The position numbers and the translations under genes were made by a program. Below, in pieces: positions 57,401-64,000 of a stretch of 64,000 nt of DNA. Within the stretch, counting starts at the first letter, position 1. The number at the start of each line of letters is the position of its first letter. The notes beneath the pieces are model-generated. The model was not told the DNA's origin. It saw only the letters and a program-made list of their open reading frames with translations, and did not search any database. The stretch is from Sarcocystis neurona (lineage: Eukaryota > Apicomplexa > Conoidasida > Eucoccidiorida > Sarcocystidae), in assembly GCA_000727475.1 (NCBI GenBank), contig KL647288.1, positions 9,081,590-9,145,589 of the forward strand, read 5' to 3'.

Positions 57401-60400
57401 GCTGTTGCGGTTGGAGACACCCTCCCCCTGCAGTCACTGCTGGCACGCCGTTGATGCGCCTGCATCTCCTGCATCTTTCCTGCTGCAGTTCCTGCTGCTT
57501 ACCCTGCCGCTGTTTCTCGTGCTGCTGCTTCTCCTTCTCTCCAGCAATTCTTGCTGCTGAGCCTGCCGTTGTCTCTCCTGCTGCCGCTTCTTCTGGAATC
57601 CTTGGTGCTGCTGCCCCTGCGGCCGTTGCTGCTGGTATGCTGCCGCGGGAATGATTATCCTTCACGTTGCACGTGCGTAGAAAGTCTCCTGGAGGCGCCC
57701 AGCCGGACGTCTTGCTTGTTTCTTCTCCAGTTTCCTCTTTTTTCGAAGTCCCCCTTTATTCGTTTCTTTCTGCCCTTGGCGTGTGCCTCGAGATCGCTGC
57801 TCTCTGCCTTTGTAGCTGCTGAAGCCTCCCGCTTGTCTCACCGCGCGTCAAGCGATGCTAAGGTCCGGCCGGCAGCAGAATCTTTGTTCTCGCCTCTGTC
57901 TGTCCTCTTCCATCAACGTTTTTCTTTCCATTTCTTCTTTCTGAAGTCCACTTGTTATTCTTTGCGCCTGCCTGCTGCGTCTGTTGCTGTGGCTCCCTCT
58001 TTGCGTCGCCGTCTGTCGTCCGTCACTTCTGCTGCTGCTTTGGCGTTGGTGCGTCAGTCGCCCGCAGCTTCTTCTGTTGCTGCCCACCGCCTCCTTTTGC
58101 CTGCTGCAGCTTCTCTCTTCTTCTGCGCCACCTACTTATAAAACTGCAACTAGGAGGTTTCTCAAGAACAGTCGACCTCGCCTTTGTACCCTGGGCTCTA
58201 GCGAAACTACGTCTCTTTCTGCTGCCTGCCTTCCAGCCTCTGCTGCAGCAGCTGCTCCGCTGCGTCGACCTGCAGCTGCCTGTGGAAATGTCCCCACAAG
58301 CCCCGGTTCCTGCCTCTGCTGTTGCTGCGACGTGGAGTCCTGCTGCTGTGGCATCGGTGTCTGTTGCGGCGGTCGGTCTCGCACCTGATGCTGCCGTGGG
58401 CCCCGCTACTGCTGCTTCTCCTCCTCCTGGTACCGACGCTGCCGCTGTTACGGACACTTTTGCTGCACGCGCTGCTTCGGCCGTTCCTGCCCCGGCCGTT
58501 CTTGCTCCGGCCGTCCCTGCTTCTGCCGGTGCTGCTGCCGTCTTCGCTGACTCTGCTGCTGCTGCTGCGGGCAGCAGCACTGCCACGCCAAACGTCTGCG
58601 GAGCAGCACGAGGGGCAGACAAGACGACACACTTCACGCCAGCAACAGGAGCAGCAGCAGGAAGAGCAGCAGGGTCGGGAACGACACCAGGAGAGGAAAC
58701 AGTTACGGCAGCAGCAGCATTGCACGCGAGGCGTCTGCATCCGCTGCGTCCTTCCGGTGTCGCGACGCTGGCTTGGGCTGCCAGCAAATGTCGTTACGAA
58801 GACAAAGCATTTTGGAGAAAGAAAATGGTTCCTCTTTTCATTCAAAATGCGACTTTCTTCTCGCCACAGGTATCTCACTGCAGCAGCAGACGCATCGTAC
58901 TTGTCCCTACACCCACATACACATATGTCCCACATATATATATCTATGGCACCTAGAGATCTATACATATTTGTTTGTATGTTCAGCTGTGGATCTCCTA
59001 AGCTGCAGCTGGCAACTGACGTAGTTATCTTTCCTCCATACGTGTCCGCACACACACACCAGCCATACACAAATGTTCCACACATGTATGTATTGCACCT
59101 GCAGATCTGCATACACTTGTGTGTATATACAGTTGTGAAGCTCAGGAGTTGCAGGTGGCAAGTGGTGTGGTTATCCTATTCTCTCTGTGGAAGGATTTCT
59201 TCTGTTTCTGTCTCCCATTTATATGGGGCTCTGTCCATATGTGTCGGCATCGTGCTATATCCACAAGTACATCCGCAAGGGCCATTAGCTACACGTACAT
59301 GTATAGGAAGCGGAGATCAACACTCATAAGGAGCCGGGGCGGGGATCACACACGCCGTCTTCGCTCTTTCCCCCGTCCCTCTGTTGTAGACGTCCCCGTG
59401 TCTCAATATCTGCGAGAGACGCACTCGCATGCTTCTACGTGTATATATACACGCACGTCCGTGCTGCCAGCTAGCTGGAGACACATACGAGACTTCCGCG
59501 TTCTGCTAGATCTGCCTGCCTGCAACTGACTTTTTCCTTCGGCCTCTCTCTCTGCAGAGGCGCGGCGCTGCAAGAAAAGGACTTCTGCTCGTACGAGAGA
59601 CGCCGCACTGCAGCGGCCGAGAAGGAAGGCCCACGTCTGCCTCAGCACCGCGAGCTTGCGAGATCTCTTCTATTTTCCTCGTGTGAATGTCTGTTTTTCT
59701 TCTTCGTCAGCACACAGGGAGTGAAGCGTTCAATTCTGCTTGTGGAAGCAGATATAGAAACCGGTAGATACAAGCAGACACAGACACATGTGACGGAAGT
59801 TGTCCCTCGCTTGCCGTCCCCTGCCGAAGAAGAAGAGTAGGGAGGTCGTCGTTTTCTCTGGCGTCAAGGCTTCCTCGGTTGCTTTATACGTGGTCGTAGG
59901 GCCTTGCAGATATGCTGCTTTGTTTAAGTTCGACTCCTGCGGGGAAGCAGGCGACGCTGCTGCTGTCGACTTTCCCGCATGCAAGACTCTCCTCACGAAG
60001 TCATCGAAGGGGTGTGGGGCCGTTCTCCGAGAAAAGGCGAGCGCGGTAGACGTCTCGTCAAAATATACGGTGCTTGCCGTGTAGTGACGCAGGAAACACA
60101 CCGGAGACGGAGACAGAGACAGCGAAGTAGAGATCGGAGACCGACGTGGGGGACAAGACGAAGACGGACGTGCTTCTACTCCCGCTGCTGCTCCTGCTGT
60201 TACTGCTGCTCCTGTCCGCGCTACTGCTGTGCTGTCCAAGCGGCTGCTACTCTGTCCGCCGCTGCTGCTGTTGGTGCTCCTGTCCCTCCTGCGACCCCTG
60301 TTGCCTTCCTCTTGCTGTGCCTGATGCTGCTGTTCACGCTGCTGCTGCCGCTCCTGCCGCGCGTGCTGCTGCTGCTGCAGGAGGTCTCGCAGTGTCTGTA

Positions 60401-62628
60401 CGCTTTGGCCCTGCGAGGAATACGACCACGTTTGAAAGCCTTCTACTTGCTGCAGCAGCAACAGGAAGAACTGGTGGAAGAAGGTAACGCACAGACGCTG
60501 TGTGTCTACCTCGACGGCTTCTTTTTCGCTTCACCGTTCACACTTCCCCAGCAGCAGTCTGCTACTTTCTGTAGTAGACCTCCTTCTTTTGCCGTCTCTC
60601 TCTCCGTTTCTCCGTCTCCCTTACCGTGGCCACCTTCTCCGCTCTATTTTCGCGCTCTCTGTTCTTCTGTCGCCCTGTCTCTGTACGACTTCTTCTTTTT
60701 CTTCTCTTCGCTTTCTACAGGTGTTCCTCGTCTGCATTGCTGCCTGCCGTCTTTCCCCGTTTCTGTCTCATTCTCTCGTGGCTGTGCACTTTGCCAGTTC
60801 TTCCGCGTCTCCCGCCTGCCCCGCCTTCGTCGTCGCGTCTCTGCTGTCTTTCCTTCTCCGCTCATTAGTCTCCGCAGTCACGACACAGGCCTCTTCTCAC
60901 GTGCGTACCGAGCGTGCAGCACTCCTGCTGCGGTCCTCTACGCATACATATACATATGTATACACATATATACATATGTATATACATATAAATATATATA
61001 TATATACTTGTATCTGTATATATATATATATATAGAGAGAGAGACACGTATACAGGGTTCATGCTGCAGCAGTGCAATATGTATATGTGTATATACCTGT
61101 GCGCAGGCTTACATACATATATATATATATATGCGCGGTTACACATACAAATATTTGTACGTGTCGCTCTGTCTGCAAGGACACGCACAAGTGACTTTTC
61201 TGCTTACGTGATTCTGCACGTAGCTGCACGTTTTTCTCTACTTTTCTCTCTCTTCATTTATGGAGAAACAAACTTGCTTGTTACTGTCCCACAACAGCGT
61301 TGGGAGATGCAGGTCTGTCCCGGTTTACGCGGTGTCAGGACACCAGCCGCCGTTAGAAGGCTTCACATACGACGACCGAGGGAAAGGCTCAACATTATAT
61401 TATTCTTCCTGTTGCGCCTTCCTCCTCGTCCTTGCCTACTCCCGTTCTCTCTTTGTTTACCCCGTTTTCTCTTCTTCTCCGACTTCTCCTGCATCTGCTG
61501 TTGCTGCTGCATGCTGCCCACCAAGAATTTCTCTTGTGTGCGTGTATGTTTGTTCTACCTGTTTCACGTGCCCGCGGCTGCTGGCACCCCTGCGTGACTT
61601 GGCGTTCTTCGATATCTTTCTGCGATTCTGCTGCTCCTGCTGTTGCTGTTGCTGTTGTCCGACTTGCCGCAGCAGCACCAGCAGCAGCCGCGGGACACAC
61701 CGCGTCTCGTCTTCTGCTACGGCTGCTGCTGTCGTTCTACCGAGCTATGCGGTTTCTAGATGCTGCTGCTGCCTGCGTGTCTGCTGCTGCTGCTGACCTT
61801 ACACCTAGTGCTGCAGCCTGTCCTACTGCTGCTGCTGGTGCTGCCCGACTAACTCGGCTGCTGCTGCTGGCGCTGCTGTTGTCGCGCCTCCAGTTGGTAG
61901 TCTTCTCCCTGCTGGTGCTGCCTTCTGTTGTGTAACTCGCGCTCCTCTTCAAGCGTTTTGCAGCTCCTCTTCTGGTTCTACTGCTGCTTCCGTGGCTGCT
62001 GCGTCTGCGCGGCTGCTGACTCTCTCGGCTGCTACTGCGGGGCGCCCACGGGGAGGCCCCGCTTTTCTGCTGTCGCTGTCGCTGTTGCCGTCCCTCTTGA
62101 TGTTCCTCTTCCCAGTGGCTACTGCCGCTGTGCTGGTGGTGATTCCTCCTCCTCCTGCTCGGTTGACAGCGCTGCTACTTCTGGGGAGTCTACGAGTAGC
62201 TGCTGCCATTGCCCACCCGCACATGGCGTGATAATTTTTGTCGGCCTTTCTGCAGCTGCTGGTGCTCCAGGCCGCTGCTGCTGTTGCTGCTGCTCTTGTA
62301 GCTGTGTGGCGCCTGGTGCTGCTGTTGCTGTCCTTGCTCAAACGCAGCACGCGTACGCGACTCAGGGCCCTCTCTGGGCGCCGGTCGTTGCACAGCAGCA
62401 GCAGCAACAGCAGAAGGAGAAGCAACACGACGAGGAGCGCCACACGACCCAGTAGCAGTGGCAGTGCTGCTGCTGAGGGAACAGGCGCAGCAGCAACTGC
62501 AGCAGATGAGTGGGCAAGGCATCAGTCTGATCGCCTGGAGCTTCGCGACTCTGCAGTTGCCTTCGGGAGGTTTGTTCCGCCGCCTCGCGACAGAAGTCCT
62601 CCACCGCGCTCGCGGATTTACTGTGCAA
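54407..62628 (+). CDS. HPR-repeat organellar RNA-binding protein (RAP type), 5' part
   Basis: Four exons fit in phase: 54407-56808, 58110-58869, 60381-60483, 62459-62628, giving 1,145 codons; the gene continues past the window. Start ATG 54407 follows an in-frame TAG 30 bases upstream. The N-terminus (MRLFLAFSGVWGLVSSFFYP) is hydrophobic, then Ser-rich: an organelle-targeting leader, apicoplast or mitochondrion. Residues about 75-350 are Ser/Arg and 390-600 Glu/Ala low complexity. HPR-like helical repeats follow: DDVHAALALQSLARI (about 663-677), SRTVDLAFVPWALAKL (about 817), SGVATLAWAASKCRY (about 1016), then FFSPQ|EVSQCLYALALRG across the exon 2/3 junction, and GISLIAWSFATLQ in exon 4. The xxx-WAxAKL and FSPQ-xxxx-LYAL patterns are those of heptatricopeptide repeats in apicomplexan RAP proteins, which act on organellar RNA. 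The RAP domain itself is not in the window. The donor GTCAGA at 62629 is the weakest site. Confidence 0.7.
56900..58100. repeat. CTG/CTC tract in intron 1 of the HPR gene
   Basis: Interrupted (CTG)n and CT-rich DNA on the sense strand, including four near-perfect copies of a CTGCTCATTGTCCAC unit at 57070-57165. It runs up to the acceptor ttgcctgctgcag before 58110. The open frames 57070-57654 and 57551-58141 are Leu/Ala/Ser translations of it. Confidence 0.85.
58900..60380. other. Intron 2 of the HPR gene
   Basis: Starts with a duplicated block (about 58940-59030 and 59075-59170) that shares CACATAT, CAGCTGTGGATCTCCTAAGC/CAGTTGTGAAGCTCAGGAG and TGGCAACTGACGTAGTTATC-like parts. A CTG tract follows at 60170-60380 and forms the acceptor. 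An exon-like open stretch at 59557-59680 was considered, but the flanking exons join in phase and in repeat register without it. Confidence 0.6.
60940..61165. repeat. TA microsatellite (intron 3 of the HPR gene)
   Basis: TATA/CATA runs with a GAGAGAGA segment at 61035. Confidence 0.85.
61470..62340. repeat. CTG/GCT tract in intron 3 of the HPR gene
   Basis: Interrupted (CTG)n on the sense strand. The orientation turns to CAG at about 62395-62450, just before the acceptor agtagcag at 62458. Confidence 0.85.
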
Positions 62629-63420
62629 GTCAGAATTCTTTTCTTCAGCAAAATCAACGGATCACAGGAAGATCGCGTCTACATCCTGGGAGAGGAAGAC
62701 AAAAAGAAACAGAGAGACCGAGAGAAAGAAAAGATAGAGAGTACACACGTTTCCTGCCTCTACAGCACACAGACGGCGTCCTCTTCTCTGTCTATATATA
62801 CACATATATATATATATATTGTGTATGCATACAAATACGTATAGATCTATTTCCCTACTTATATACCTGCAGAAGTAGCGTAGGGTTTTGCTTTCTCCAT
62901 ATATGTGTGTATCTCCGTGGGGAGTGTGTGTATAGGTGTGTGCATGTCTTCGGGCTCACCTTCGTGCCCATTATGTATTCAAGCAGGTCTCTAGAATAAT
63001 ATTTGAGTCTCTTACGTATCTAAAAACAATACGAGGCCGCATATTTTTACGTGCTCACCAGCTCAATAGAGGTATATATCCATACACCTGTACATATCTA
63101 TACATATATATATATGCATATATAATATACATATAAGCATACCTTTGCATATCTGCACATATCTATGAATATCTGTAGATATCTACACATATGTTCGTAT
63201 CTACACATCTATATATTCATATTTACACGTGTATACATACCTACACATCCATGCGTACCTACACATCTATTCGTCTCTATAGACCTATACATGTCCACAC
63301 AGATAAACACATCCAAACATATATATATATATATATATGTATATACATACATATGTATACATGTGCACACGTATATATATATATATATGTATACATATCT
63401 ATACATCCGTACACTTATAC

Positions 63421-63452
<32 letters not shown>

Positions 63453-64000
63453 GTAAGTCTGGCAAAACGTATGTCTTTACGTACGTAGGAGTACTTATGT
63501 AGACGGTGGTGATCTGCTTGTGTTGGGCAGGCCAGATACAGATGTATAGACGTGCACGCCTGTGGAGGCGGATATGCTGAGGAAATATATTCGCGCGGGG
63601 GTGGTATGTATTGGGTAATAGTTGTGACTACATCTATGCAAGGGGAACGCAAGCAACATGAAGAGACATATGTAGCACATTAACCTAAATCCGTTATATA
63701 TTCTTCTATCTCTCTGTCTCTGTCTCTCTCTGTACATAGACATGTGTATGCGTGTGTAGGTGGGCACCTATCATATATCTGTTCTGCGTGTACCTATTAT
63801 TAGTATACATATATGTATACACATATACGTCAACTACGTATATACACGTATATATATATACCCAAGTGCTTATAGATACGCGTATGTATACATGTTCATA
63901 TACCTATTCGTACATATATATATGTATATATGTATACATGCATAGATAGACACATTATAGGTATGTATGTATTTACCTGCGTAGTGACAGTGACACAGGG
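62629..64000. repeat. Probable intron 4, dense TA/CATA microsatellite
   Basis: From 62790 to the window end the DNA is mostly TATA/CATA/TGTA repeat, densest at 63060-63460 and 63780-63960. No exon was recognised; the missing 3' exons of the HPR gene should lie to the right. Confidence 0.65.

Noticed and set aside
59557..59680. Possible exon after ctctctctgcag
   Set aside because: It has an acceptor and about 40 open codons, but inserting it breaks the FSPQ-EVSQCLYAL repeat formed by direct joining of exons 2 and 3.
1..64000. tRNA, rRNA, CRISPR array, integrated virus or transposon
   Set aside because: No tRNA-like B-box with cloverleaf, no regular spaced repeat array, and no reverse transcriptase, integrase or transposase motif was seen on either strand.

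Overview
The window looks like nuclear DNA of a coccidian apicomplexan, most probably Eimeria. The evidence is the very large number of CAG/CTG-type triplet tracts (Gln, Ala or Ser runs when they fall in exons), long TATA/TGTA microsatellite fields, many short exons in large introns, and an Ash2-type chromatin protein and an HPR-repeat organellar protein of the kind apicomplexans carry. Species cannot be fixed from sequence alone. Nothing bacterial, viral or phage-like was seen, and no CRISPR array, tRNA or rRNA was recognised. All three confidently named genes and the small secreted-protein gene lie on the + strand.

1-19.7 kb: the 3' part of a SMARCAL1/ZRANB3-like SNF2 ATPase. I rebuilt nine exons (1,800 coding bases in about 18 kb) whose phases all fit. 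The upstream exons, with the P-loop and any HARP-type domain, lie outside the window. The introns are filled with (CTG)n tracts and TA/TG microsatellites.

19.7-26.8 kb: a repeat-poor stretch without a convincing gene; two exon-like pieces near 25.2 and 25.6 kb are possible. From about 26 kb CAG repeats return.

26.8-37.6 kb: one open reading frame of 3,586 codons. It carries an Ash2-type SPRY domain broken into islands by Ser/Ala/Gln-rich inserts, so it is a probable ASH2 subunit of a COMPASS/MLL histone H3K4 methyltransferase complex.

37.6-54.4 kb: mostly repeat-poor DNA with an assembly gap at 38465-39166, a likely small secreted-protein gene (45936-46490), one orphan exon (45096-45210), several degenerate coding-like stretches and a 150-bp tandem duplication. 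CAG/CTG tracts return at 51.2-54.3 kb and surround a second gap (52274-52853).

54.4-64 kb: the 5' part of a gene with heptatricopeptide-like (HPR) repeats of the type found in apicomplexan organellar RAP proteins. Four phase-consistent exons give 1,145 codons; the 3' end with the expected RAP domain lies beyond the window.

The genes do not form a pathway. The main regional pattern is strand asymmetry of the triplet repeats: the sense strand mostly carries CAG in exons and CTG in introns, often directly before 3' splice sites. I did not find a clear new biological system. The most unusual items are the expanded Ash2 protein, the CUG/CAG intron-exon asymmetry and the decayed or unassigned coding pieces at 39-48 kb.
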